In this document: piece after piece, positions 33,001 to 43,799 of the stretch
Layout of the letters: every line of letters starts with the position of its first letter
Numbering within the stretch: position 1 is the first letter of the stretch
NCBI GenBank assembly: GCA_018257865.1
Contig: JAEUBA010000084.1
Coordinates: 80,812-144,811 of the forward strand
Length of the DNA stretch: 64,000 nt
Reading direction: 5' to 3'
Origin: Stereocaulon alpinum
Taxonomy: Eukaryota; Ascomycota; Lecanoromycetes; Lecanorales; Stereocaulaceae
Notes under the pieces: generated by a model
The model's database searches: none
Seen by the model: only the letters and a program-made list of their open reading frames with translations
Told to the model about the DNA's origin: nothing
Made by a program: the position numbers and the translations under genes

Positions 33001-35806
33001 GTAACTAGACTAAGTTCGCCCCTAATAGGAGCTACCCTTAGTATAAACGTCTATTTACAGAGCCTCTCGAAAATATAAATATTAATAATAGATAGGTTAT
33101 TCCGTATAATCCCTATCTATTAAAGAAATATAGTAGCTATATTAATATTAAGATCTATAGCTCTATTAAGTCGGTTTTCTATCTATATAAATACGTCTAT
33201 AAGGGCCCAGATTAGGCTGATATCACCCTAACTTAATATAGCAAGCACTATAATAATAACTCTACTCCTTTAGGGCAGCCTAAGTAATAAGGTAAGGAGA
33301 TAGATAAGATTACTAAGTACTATTCAGCTCGCTAGATTAGCTCCGTAGAGGCCGTATAGAAGCTATTATTATTTAGTATAGGTATAATAAAGCCTTATAT
33401 AGAGCGCTTATAGATCTATCTACTAGATTAATAATATATCCTATTTAATCTAAGCGAAGATAAGGCTATAAATAATACTACTAAGTAGAAGCTTATAGAT
33501 AATAAAAAGCTACGTAGAACTACCTTAACTAAGTACTTTAAGATAAATTAGATCGCTAAGGAAGCTCTTAATTAAGGCTAGCTACTACCTTTTAGGAAGA
33601 AGAATAGTAGGCGGCTTATAGTCTAAAAGAACCCGCTAAATTACCTATATACTAACTTTCTAGAGTATTTTACCTAGATTAAGTAATTTAAGCGGTAGAA
33701 GGTTCGTAAAAAAGGCGAAGCCCTTAGGCGTATATACTTTATTAGCCCTAAGAGTAAGGATTTATATTATCTATAACTACTCCTATATTATTATAAGGGT
33801 ACTAGGTCTTTTAACGACCTACGTATAATTAACGGCTATATAATAGAATAGAAAGAAGCCTATATAAAGCTTAGGCTAACTAAAAATAATAAGTATACTA
33901 ACGAGATCTTAGATAAGGGTAAGGACTTTTAGGGGGGTTATAGACTACAGAGCCTATTCGTTATAGTATTACTTAAGCTCTAACTAACAGATACTCTAGT
34001 ATTATAGGATAAATATAAAGAGTATATATTATCTAATTATATATACGTCTTATAACAGGAATTTTAGACGCTTTAGATACCAGCTAGTAAAGAGACTATA
34101 TATACTAAGTAGTATATACTCTACCTTATTAATAGTTAGTTAGAATATACCTCTACTCTAAAGCGTATAGAGGATCTAGCTTAATATAATCTACTAATTC
34201 CTACTATTAACTTTAATAGTATAAGCGATATTCCTAATTAGCTCTTACGCGAAGAGATATCCTATAATATTAGCTCTAAGGATATTAAGTTCTTATAGAG
34301 TAAGCTTAATCCTAATTAAAGCTACGCCGTTAACTAGATTATAGACGCTATTAATATAAATACGGATAATAAGTATAGAGCCCCTAATACTCTATTCTTT
34401 CTTAACGGCGCTAGGGGTACTAGCAAGACCTTCGTTAAGAATATTATAATAAAGAAAGTACGCCTTAAATAAAAAGTAGCTTTAGCCGTAGTATCCTTAG
34501 GTATAGTAATAATACTCCTCTAGGGTAGCTATACTACCTACTCCTAATTTAAGATACTACTAGATTCGGACGCTACTTCTTCGTATAGGATTAAGAAAGG
34601 GACGAACCTTATAAAGCTTATAAAGCGAGCTTAGGTAATCTTTTAGGATAAGTCGCCTATATAAAGTAGGTATAATATAGAGGCTATAAGCTAAAGCCTT
34701 TAAGATATCTATAGTAATAAGGGGGCGTAGTTTAGGGGTAAGGTCGTCTACTTCTACGGTAATTTTTAATAAACCCTACTAGTAGTAGCTAGCGGATCTA
34801 GTAGTTAGGTTATTAATACCTATATATAATAGGCTAAGTTCTAGCAGGATACTATATAATTAGACCTAACTATTAATAAATAACTTAATAATCCTAATCT
34901 CACTAATTCTATATATACTAATATAAGGGCTTTTACTATTAATCTTCTTAAGATCGGGAACGAGTCTAGTATTTAGAAGAGCTCTATTACTAAAGAAGAC
35001 GTAGTACCTTAGGCTTATAGCTACGTTCCTAAAAACGCTATTAATAAGTTAATTAATAAGGTATACCTAAACCTATATCGCCTAGGTATAATAGATAGAG
35101 AGTATCTATCTTAAAGAGCTATTCTTACTATTACGAATAAGGATATTACTAAGATTAATAGTAAGCTTATAACGCAGATACCTAGCGAGCTTACTATATA
35201 CTAGAGTATTAATTAGGCTATTTCTAAAGAAGACGAGGACCTCTTTCCGACTAAATATTTTAATATATTTTATAAGGCCTCGCTACCGCCCTATAAGCTC
35301 TGTATTAAACTAGGTATTCTAGTTATATTACTTAGAAACCTAGATCCGCTACGGCTTTATAACGGGACTCAGCTCCGGGTTATATAGTATAGTAAGTATA
35401 TCTTTAAAGGCGAGATTATAGGCGGTATATATAATAGCGAGAAGGTAATACTCTTTAAGACGCTATTATAGTCTAAGGAAAATAATAAGAGGATCCCTAC
35501 GCCCTTTATACGTAAGTAATATCTAGTCCGCCTAGTATTTATAATAATAATAAATAAGTCCTAGGGGTAATCTATAAAGTTTGTAGGTATTAACCTACAG
35601 TTACGGCCGGCTTTTAGTTATAGTTAGCTCTATATATCGCTTTTACGGGTTACGAAGCAGGCGAATCTATATATTATTAGGCCGGATAGTTATAAATATA
35701 CGAATAACCGATTAATAAAGAATATAGTATATACTTAGGTACTATTACCTAATTAATAGCCTTAGTAAAAATAGTAAAAATCTGGATTTTTACAGGTATT
35801 CTCTAG
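30038..35806 (+). mobile_element. Helitron relic (RepHel), nested in the Gypsy element
   Basis: Rolling-circle transposon. The 3' end is canonical: the 20-nt hairpin GTAAAAATCTGGATTTTTAC at 35774-35793, nine bases, then CTAG (35803-35806) followed by T. The helicase is readable through TAG-as-Gln: LFFLNGARGTSKTFVKNI near 34,395-34,445 (Walker A, GGTGKT changed to GTSKT) and, near 35,540-35,680, the motif VI region INKSQGQS...LRPAFSYSQLYISLLRVT. A Rep-like segment LKQYPSYIALRYILLFPFGE is near 31,885-31,945. The 5' end is less certain: A|TCTTTCTTACTA at 30038 fits the TC rule. Gypsy sequence resumes on the right side. Confidence 0.8.
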
Positions 35807-37640
35807 TATTAGTATAATTACTAATACAGAAGTAAAAAGGTAAAAGGTTAAGCGACTACTTTATATATAGAAGGACTACTTTACTAGATTACTAAAGGAT
35901 ATTAAGCCTACTAATTTAATTTACTACTTAATTAACCTTACTATAGGGGCAGTACTAGTTTATAAGAGTATAAAGAGGTATACTCCCTAAGAGAAAGAAT
36001 TCGCAGCGAAGGTTTTCCCTAAAATAGAGGAAGCTAATATTATTATATAAGCTACTAGTAAATAGGGAGCTAGGACGTAATTTCCTTCTAAAAAGAAGGG
36101 TTCGAATAATTTATAAGTAGTATATAATTTTATTCTATTAAATACCTATACTATTAAACCCTAATAGCTAATATACTAGATAGAAGATATTATTAATACT
36201 ATTATTTAACTAAGGTTTACGTCCTAGTTCGTTTCAGACGCTTTAAATAGATACTAGGCGATTCTAATTAAGGAAGGTAATAAGTATAAGATTAGGATTA
36301 TTACTCCTTACGGCTAGTACGTATACCTAAGGATAGGGTAAGGGCTAAAGGGTACCTATATAACTTATTCGCAGTTTAGAGATATAGTTTTCGGACCTCT
36401 CCTAAAGACCCCTATAACTAAGGTAATAAATTTAATTATAGGTAATTATAGTATATTAGCGTTCACTCTATTTATAGATAACTATATAGGAGTAGGAGAA
36501 TTATATAAAGTACTCTTCGAGTTTCTATATACTAAATACTTTCCTTAAGTGGCTTTCGGTCTAGTCTATTTAGCGCTATATAAAATATATATCTTTACGG
36601 ATTCGCTTAAGATGGTAGGCTTTACTAGAGGAAGTAATAGCCTCCAGCTAGCAGTTAAGTACTAGGAGAAGGTAATATTATAGAAGGAACTAACTAATTA
36701 TAAGGAGCTTAAAGTAATTATTTGGATTACTCCTTTCCTATAATTTTTTATACTAGGTAGGGCGGAGTACGTCTTACGGCTAAAGCAGGCCTACCTTAAG
36801 GAAGAAAATCTACTATTACCTAACGGGAAACCCTCAGTGCGTAAGTACTAAGTCGAAAAAGGGAGTTTTAATTAGGGACCTAAGTAGTATAAATCCTTCC
36901 TTTATATCTAAAAGTCGATATTAGATAATACTATAAGTAGAAGTAACTAATCTTTATAATACTACCTAGCTACTAATATAAGTAAATATTACTTAGGGGG
37001 AGTGCTATTCTAGTTGCTAGAGGAGAGCCTAGAAACTGAGGTAGTAGAAAAGTATAAGATATCCTACTATATTATTATATTTATATCGTTCCGGCTGGAA
37101 GAGGCAGAAATTCGATATAATATAACTAAAAAGGAAGCCTTAGCAGTAGTAAGGTATTTAGTAGAATATAAATACTTTATTATAGGCTATTAATACCCTA
37201 TAATATTATATACTAACTATAAAGCCCTATAAATAATTATAAATATAGGAACCGATACTTATAGTAGGATAGCTAGATAGATAGATAGATTAACGGAGTA
37301 TAACTATATCGTTTATTATCAGCCTTATAAAAGTAATATTATAAAAATTACTAACGGGATATCTAGAATACTTAGATACTATAGCTAATATACCTTCGCA
37401 GAAGACCTAGAGTATATAGTAATAGCAGCCGTTACGGAATCTATAACTTTATTAAGCACCTATCTAAGAGATAAGTTAGCACCTGATAAGATAGCTAGGA
37501 TATACCTTCCCTTAAGGTATTCCTGTTAGTATAGAATATTAGTAATATATCTGCTTAACGGGCAGCAAGCCTTAACAAATTATAGTAAGAATAAAGCGAA
37601 AAGGATTAGAAGGTTAGTAATTAGGTATAAACTAACTAAC
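35807..37640 (+). pseudogene. Gypsy reverse transcriptase and RNase H relic
   Basis: Continuation of the Gypsy pol after the Helitron: VYKSIKRYTPQEKEFAAKVF, then YGQYVYLRIGQGLKGTYITY, the catalytic region FTLFIDNYIGVG at about 36,462 (FIDD changed to FIDN), and RNase H with YLATNISKYYLGGVLFQL at about 36,965 and IILYTNYKALQIII near 37,200. Stops are TAG/TAA at positions expected for Gln or Trp. No function is possible. Confidence 0.8.
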
Positions 37641-37651
37641 TAGTATCTCTT

Positions 37652-38057
37652 GATTGATTGATTGGTTTATACGCCTATTCTAGTATCTATATATACTAAT
37701 GAGGGTGTTCTATTACATTATTTGTGAAACCAGTAGATGGTACACGTAGTGTGCCTTTCCTAGCCGTAAGAGAAACTATAGTATAGTGCCTGGATAAAAA
37801 CTCCCGCTTATCCTTAACGATGTAATTGCTTTTGGTCTAGGGATCACACCCTAGGCCTCCTTAACACCGGTAACTCTTAACTGTGTTCTTCAATATCATG
37901 CTGAGCGCTCTATAACATTATTTCCAATACTAACTGTAACACACGCCCTTCGCACCATACTCAGCTCTTAAGGACCCTGCTGTATTCTTCTATATCCTTC
38001 GACTTCATTGTGGCGCTGAGCGCCCTGTGACTTTCTTTGACCTTTGCTGTGTCGATA
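37652..38057 (-). mobile_element. 406-bp SINE-like insertion, not RIP-mutated
   Basis: Flanked by a perfect 14-bp direct repeat AACTAGTATCTCTT (37638-37651 and 38058-38071). The sequence keeps CA and TG dinucleotides, unlike everything around it. Read on the minus strand it ends in a short AATC repeat tail. Its last ~60 bp (up to the tail) match the 3' end of the LINE copies at 60.8 kb, as expected for a SINE using a LINE partner. Near 37,838-37,856 a hairpin GGTGTGATCCC resembles a degenerate tRNA B box, with gcgctcagc-type sequence upstream as a possible A box. No coding frame. Confidence 0.75.
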
Positions 38058-38071
38058 AACTAGTATCTCTT

Positions 38072-39310
38072 ATTTATTAAAAAGGGAGGTAAAAGCGCTA
38101 AATATATACTACTAGACTAAGTAACGGATTTACTTAACTAAGCTTATAATAAGTATAGATACTTCTTAATTATAATTACCCTTTATAAGTTAAAAGGATA
38201 ATAGTACTAGCCGACTTAAGTAAGGGATATAGAGAATTACTATTAAACTTATTATATATACTAATTAGAAGGGCTAAGGAAGAAAAGTACTATAATATAG
38301 TCGATTATTATATTCGGACCCTTCGCGAAGATTAGAATAGATTACCTAAGACTAATTTCTCCTACTTACTAAGTAACCGGATTATCCTATATACTTATAG
38401 TTATAGACTACTTCTCGAGGTTTATCTAAGCGAAGGTAATAGCGAATACGGATTAAGTAGTAGTATATAATCTCTAGTTAGAAACTCTAGCACTAATATA
38501 TAGTTTCCCTATAAGTATATATACTAATAATAGATCCTATTTTATTAGATCTAAAATAGTATTATTATTCGAAAGCTATAAGACTATAGTCGATACTACC
38601 CTAATTAGTTATCTATCTTTAGTAGGACTGATTAAAAGAAATATATAACTTATACTTACTTAAATCCGGAGATAGGTAGTAGTTAAAGGACCTACCTCTA
38701 AATACTACTAGGGAAGAGCGGTACTAGAGATTATACCTAATATTAATAGACGCTTGCTAAGGATTTACGGGTTTACCCTAGCCGAAATCCTTATAGGATA
38801 TAATCCTAAATAGGTAGTAGATAAAACCGCTTCTAAATAATTAAGTACTAATATAGTTAATATTATAGTACCTAAAGAAGACTTAGAATATTAGGAAGAT
38901 TAACGAAATAAGATTAGAAATAGTATAATTCTTACCCTAATAAAATAATACGAATCCTTAGAAGTTAAGTAGAAGGTATAGTAGATAAAGCTAGTAGCTA
39001 GAGACTTAGTAATAGTACGTAATATATAAAAGGAGAAATAGTATAGACGAAAACTGGATCTATTATAGTTAGGTCTGCGTCTATTAGTTAAACTAACTAA
39101 TTCTAGAGTATCTAGATATATTTAAGAACTCTATAGAGAGAAGACTAAGCGCTACTACCTAGATAACCTAAAGGTATATTATAAGAGGTAAGTAGCAGAT
39201 AATTATACTACCGTAGAAAGAGGAGTAATATTATATATAGGATTTCTAGGATAACGAGTAGTTAACCTTAATAGTCCTACTTATATCTCCTAAAAAGGCG
39301 GTGCTTACGC
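38072..39310 (+). pseudogene. Gypsy integrase relic
   Basis: Reads IDYLGPISPTYQVTGLSYIL near 38,330-38,390, then VIDYFSRFIQAKVIANTD, SIYTNNRSYF and further integrase-like sequence, with TAG stops. It ends before a purine run tgcgggggag (39311-39320) that looks like a polypurine tract next to the internal LTR. Confidence 0.7.
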
Positions 39311-39320
39311 TGCGGGGGAG

Positions 39321-39737
39321 TAGTATTACTAGACGCTTAACTATAACTATAATATTAGTATTTAATATTAATTAGTAAGTATCCTTATCCTAATAGAAGC
39401 TATTATATAGGATTTTAGTAACTCGCAGGTGCTCGAAATTTTTAAGGCGGAGGGGTAGAGGATATTAATTAATTTACTCTATTTCTAATTTACTATTAAT
39501 TATATTAATAAGTAAACTTTTCCCTCCCTATTAAGTCTATCCTTCTTACTTACTACTATTACTATATATTATTAAACCTCTTTTATTATTATTATTTATA
39601 TATCTTATCCTAACCTAATTACCTTACTTAATTAGATACTACTTCGACCGAAATCCCCCTACCTATAACCTTAGACCTTACCTTACTTACTCCTTACTAA
39701 TAACTTATCTTACCTCCTAATATCCTACTATCTAACA
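39321..39737 (+). repeat. Probable internal LTR, about 417 bp
   Basis: Starts TA (expected TG, RIP-altered) directly after a polypurine tract and ends ...taaca. It is followed by tttagtattataac, which resembles a RIP-altered tRNA primer site (TGGTATCA-type). A second copy upstream of the Gag relic could not be identified by eye, so the call rests on these two boundary motifs only. Confidence 0.4.
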
Positions 39738-39739
39738 TT

Positions 39740-41344
39740 TAGTATTATAACTATAATATAAATCCTTAAGTCCTTATTAACTAAATCTAATGTTTAACCT
39801 CCTCCTTATCTAAAAAAATAAGTTTATATAAGGTCCTAGTAGGAAAGAAGGGGGGAATAACTTAGGTAATTAATAATATAATTAAGAATAAAAGACTAAT
39901 TCCTTAAGCTCTATAGGATAAGTTAGAAGCCGTTATTAAAGAGATAGATAGTAGAATAAGTAATATCTTACTTAGAAAGCGTAAGTATTTAACCCTAAAT
40001 AATAATTAGGAGCCTAAGTTAAATAAGAAGAAGTTAAGTAAAATTCGCTTACTAGATACTAAAGCAGATACCTCTATTAATAATAAAGGTAAGTTTAAAG
40101 ACGTACTAGAAGAGCCTAACGAAGAGGAAGTACTTCTAAATAGAAAGAATAAAGTAAAAAGAATAAAGGTCGAAACCTTAGAGAAGCTACTAGGATTCTT
40201 ATACTAAGCCTTACTACCTATATATATCCTAAGCTACCTCGCTGTATTATAAGCGTAAGATAATATTAAGATAGTAATTACCCCTATAGTATTAAAGATA
40301 GAAAATAGAGGGACCTATTAAGTTTAGATAGAATATAACCTATTAAGCGTTAGCTAATTATTCTAGGATCTAGTATAAAAGCAGCTGAAGACTATTATAT
40401 TAGGGTTAAGTAATAAAGCCTTTAGGATAGTATTACTAGTAAACGTTAAGGGAGTAGAATTAGTAAATAGCTTTTTCCTAAATCTACTCTTATAATTAGA
40501 GTCCTTGCGGTATATAGCTGCTATAAATAAAGAGAATAGGGTTAGTAAGATATAATATTAAGTCTATCTAAATAGCCTTAACTAAAGCCTTTAGTATCTT
40601 AGGTTGATAGTTAAATAGGATCTATAAAATACGAATACCGCTAACTAGGCGACGATAATAGGGATTAGTATAAAGTTATTAGAAGGAATTCCTTATACTT
40701 AGGTCTTAAGTATTAAATATTAGGCTATACTTATAGGCTATAAATTATTCCTTGCCTAATTAGTAGAGTTAATACGTTAGGAATTAGTAGGCCTTAGGAT
40801 TATAATAAGTAAGGTAGCTGAAATTACCCTATTAAGGGATATAGAGATACGAAGCTTAGCTACTTATATATTTACTCTACTTAACTAATATCTAAAAGTA
40901 CCTAAAGTAAGTAAAGTACCTAAAGCAAATAAGATACCTATAGCTAGTAGATTAAACTAGGAAATAGGCGAGAAAGGAACTCAGCTAATAATACCTAATA
41001 AGTAGAATCTACGTCTACTAACTCTCTTTATTTAATAAGTCTTAAATAGATATCGCTACTACTATAATAATTATAATTTAGAATACCGAACTACTATTCA
41101 ACGCTAGGCTGAGATTAAAATCAAGTAGGATATAAGCGAATCTACTAAGATATAGAAGGCTAGAGAACGGGTTAGAATTAAGTAAGAATTAATAGCAGAT
41201 TTTATAAAGAGCTATTAAAGATATATTAGATAGGTAGTAGCTAGGGTTAACTACTAAGTTTACTAAGGCTTTTAAGACGAGTAATATAATTAGTAGAATT
41301 TAAGCGGTCTTATAGGGGACTCAACTTCTAAAAAGTATATAACT
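39740..41344 (+). pseudogene. Second gag-like retroelement relic
   Basis: Readable frame with TAG/TAA as Gln: VETLEKLLGFLYQALLPIYI, IEYNLLSVSQLFQDLVQKQL, AQLVELIRQELVGLR and, near 41,050-41,110, NRYRYYYNNYNLEYRT, a possible mutated zinc knuckle. It follows the internal LTR and primer-like site, so it looks like the start of another element copy, cut by the outer 3' LTR. Identity is uncertain. Confidence 0.4.
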
Positions 41345-41479
41345 TATAGAGTGGGAATTTCGCTCTTAGTAGCGGTCTTAGCTTATTAAGCCTGATCGGG
41401 ACTAGCGTACTACTTTAGATAGCTGCTTTCTAGCAGAATAATTCATCATCCTTTCACACCACCAGAATTACCTCTCTCA
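41345..41479 (+). repeat. 3' outer LTR, 135 bp
   Basis: Partner of 26667-26801. Its inner end is RIP-altered (tatagagtggg against tgtggagtggg) while its outer end (acctctctca) is intact. TCGT follows directly. Confidence 0.85.
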
Positions 41480-41619
41480 TCGTTTGGAAAATAAAAGGCG
41501 CCGAGAGCATTGAATCTTTCATTCTGGAGCTTCGTCCCAATTGATTGAGCGGGATACTATTGTGTAGAACTATCCAAATACCGTACAACACAGTCTATAG
41601 ATCTGGCCCCCACACTACC

Positions 41620-42754
41620 ATGTCTCGTGTTCTTCTTACAGGTATGAGCAACCTCGCCATCAGCACTGGCATCTGTAGCTAAATCTGGGTAAATGCAGGT
41701 GGAAGTGGCTTCATAGCCGCTCATGTGCTTGATGTTCTGCTCGAGCGCGGCCACTCCGTCGTCACTACTGTCAGATCCCCACAAAAAGGCCAAACAATTC
41801 TAGACAATCACCCCAAACTTCCCAAAGATAGGCTCGACTATGTCATAGTTGAAGACATTGCTCAGCCTGGTGCTTTCGATAAAGCAGTCATCTCCGAACC
41901 ACCCTTCGAAATTGTTGTCCATACCGCATCACCCTTTCACTTTAATGTCACGGACACCAAGAAGGACCTGCTAGACCCTGCAGTCATTGGTACTACAGGC
42001 ATTCTGAAGTCAAGTAAGAAGCATGCTCCAACTGTAAAACGAGTTGTCCGTCACTTCCTGTGCTTAGTGATAGTTGAAACTGGACTGACAAGATCACCAG
42101 GTCATCACCTCTTCCTTCGCATCTATTCTCGACCCATCAAAAGGCAACAACCCGGGCTATGAATACTCAGAGAAAGATTGGAACCCGATCACCGCTGAAG
42201 AAGCTACACAAAGTCCTGCTGCCGGCTATCGCGCTTCGAAGACGTTTGCTGAGAAAGCGTCATGGGAGTTCTTAGAAAGAGAAAAGCCCAATTTCACCAT
42301 CGCTACAATGTGCCCTCCCCTAGTCCTTGGCCCCATCGTCCACTACCTTCAAAGCCTTGACAACCTGAATACATCAAACCAACGAATTGCCGCGATCATG
42401 ACCGGCAAAGCCAAAGAAGAGATACCAGCAACGGGCACTTTCATCTGGGTCGACGTGCGGGACCTCGCTCTGGCGCATGTCAAGGCTGCTGAATTACCAG
42501 AAGCGGCGAACAAGCGTTTCTTCGTCACAGCAGGTTATTTCAGCAATGAGGAAATTGCTGATATTATCAGGGACAATTTCCCAGAATTGAAGGACAAAGT
42601 GCCTGCACAGGGCACGAAAGGAGGAGGGTACCCTAAGGAGGGAATATACAAGTATGATAATTCACGAGTAAAGGAGGTACTAGGCGTTCAATTTAGAAGT
42701 TTGAAGGAGAGTATCGTGGATGCGGTAAAGAGTCTGCAAGCCGTAGGGGCATGA
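41620..42754 (+). CDS. NAD(P)-dependent epimerase/ketoreductase (Gre2-like)
   Basis: Three exons, 41620-41641, 41699-42045 and 42101-42754, 340 aa; introns of 57 and 55 nt. Extended short-chain dehydrogenase. The dinucleotide-binding motif TGGSGFIAAHVLDVLL is completed only by joining the 22-nt first exon (MSRVLLT) to exon 2. Further features are HTASPFHF, KRVVITSSFASILDP across the second junction, and the catalytic YRASK in AAGYRASKTFAEKASW. Substrate-side sequence such as CPPLVLGPIVH and WVDVRDLALAHV is typical of methylglyoxal/dihydroflavonol-4-reductase-like enzymes. The likely reaction is NADPH-dependent reduction of a carbonyl substrate in the cytosol; the actual substrate is unknown. 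It is intact although RIP-mutated transposons lie 140 bp upstream and about 780 bp downstream, and it was next to the DUF1989 gene before the transposon insertion. Confidence 0.9.
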
Positions 42755-43533
42755 TCGCCTACCTATAGTAATTCTGTGCTACGCATGTGCACCATGGAAA
42801 TCTAGGCGCAAAGCTAAGGAGTCACCGTGTTTTGTCACTATCATGGCACACACTGTCTACTTACTTAAAGTGACAGCCTTCATACACATCACACAAGTAG
42901 ACAGTCTGATAACTAACAATCTCGACCCTTCACCCCTTTCATGTTCCTTATATGAGAAAACTCAGGCATTGTCGAACCTCTCACTCAACCGTGAAATATC
43001 TACCAGTGCTGCTATCCTTGCCCTTCTCGATCGCACTGGTAGTCGACTCACCGTCAGCCGTTCAACTGGACTTTCTCCCCTCTTACGCTGGTCGCGCTAC
43101 TGCCTCCTTCTTCGCTGACAGAATCGTTCTCTCCTAAAATTGTCCAATCACTGTTATCTTGGTGGCTGAAAGATGTGATGGTAGAATGTGATTCTCATGG
43201 GCTTGAGGTTGCGAGGATTCTCAGATGAGCGGCGGTTAAGTGCTATTCAGCGATGTGGTGCGAGGTCTACTTGTACAAGGGCACAGACCATGTCTCTGCA
43301 GGCTTGGCTCAATTAACCACACTAGATCGTGGAATGCCTCTGACATGCGTTGAAAGGTTTCGTAGACCCTCTTAGAATTTGTACAGCTAATATTAGCTAA
43401 CGGGTTTTGAATGAACGCGAAGCTGTTCTTCCACCCATAGCTCTATCATCCCACCACCGCCACTTCTACTCACCTACTAAGAAACTCTTTTTCACCCATG
43501 AACACGCTGGGTTGCACGGAAAGCAACTTATAT
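42755..43533. other. Intergenic region between reductase and Copia element
   Basis: Normal composition and no convincing gene. It contains a 10-bp inverted repeat (43000-43042). It ends at the target copy CGTAG (43534-43538). Confidence 0.5.
43000..43042. repeat. 10-bp perfect inverted repeat, 23-nt loop
   Basis: CTACCAGTGC at 43000-43009 and GCACTGGTAG at 43033-43042. It lies about 250 bp past the reductase stop and could form a hairpin in its 3' untranslated region. Confidence 0.6.
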
Positions 43534-43538
43534 CGTAG

Positions 43539-43742
43539 TGTCGGAATAATATTACTCCGCTCCGCAATAAGCGGCTTGGCGCCAACTCCTAGATAAAACA
43601 CCATAGCTTAGCTAGCTAGATTCAATCAATCCCTAGTTTACCAAGCCTAATAGACACCCTGCTAATCAGGTTATCTGGGGCAGGTAATAGGGGATCAAGC
43701 TACCTACTAATCAGTAGAACTTAGCAAGAGGGTCTACTGACA
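43539..43742 (+). repeat. Copia 5' LTR, 204 bp
   Basis: Begins tgtcggaataa and ends gaca. It differs from the 3' LTR at a few sites, mainly C/T or G/A transitions. Confidence 0.9.
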
Positions 43743-43799
43743 CTAATCAGTTATCGACCTTAGATCAGTAAGGTACAGAAAGAAAATTTCAACTGTAAT

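Larger units (their letters stand above)
26667..41479 (+). mobile_element. 14.8-kb nested, RIP-mutated LTR-retrotransposon block
   Basis: Bounded by 135-bp direct repeats (26667-26801 and 41345-41479) that begin TG and end CA once C-to-T/G-to-A changes are allowed, and flanked by the same 4-bp target copy TCGT (26663-26666 and 41480-41483). Inside are decayed Gypsy gag, protease, RT, RNase H and integrase, a Helitron, a SINE-like insert and an internal LTR. CA and TG dinucleotides are nearly absent (none in 27421-27480), which is the signature of RIP. Frames can be followed only by reading TAG/TAA as former Gln/Trp codons. Flanking genes on both sides are unaffected. Confidence 0.9.

Noticed and set aside
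42843..43118. 91-codon frame after the reductase gene
   Set aside because: Low-complexity Ser/Leu-rich frame without domain or conserved start context.
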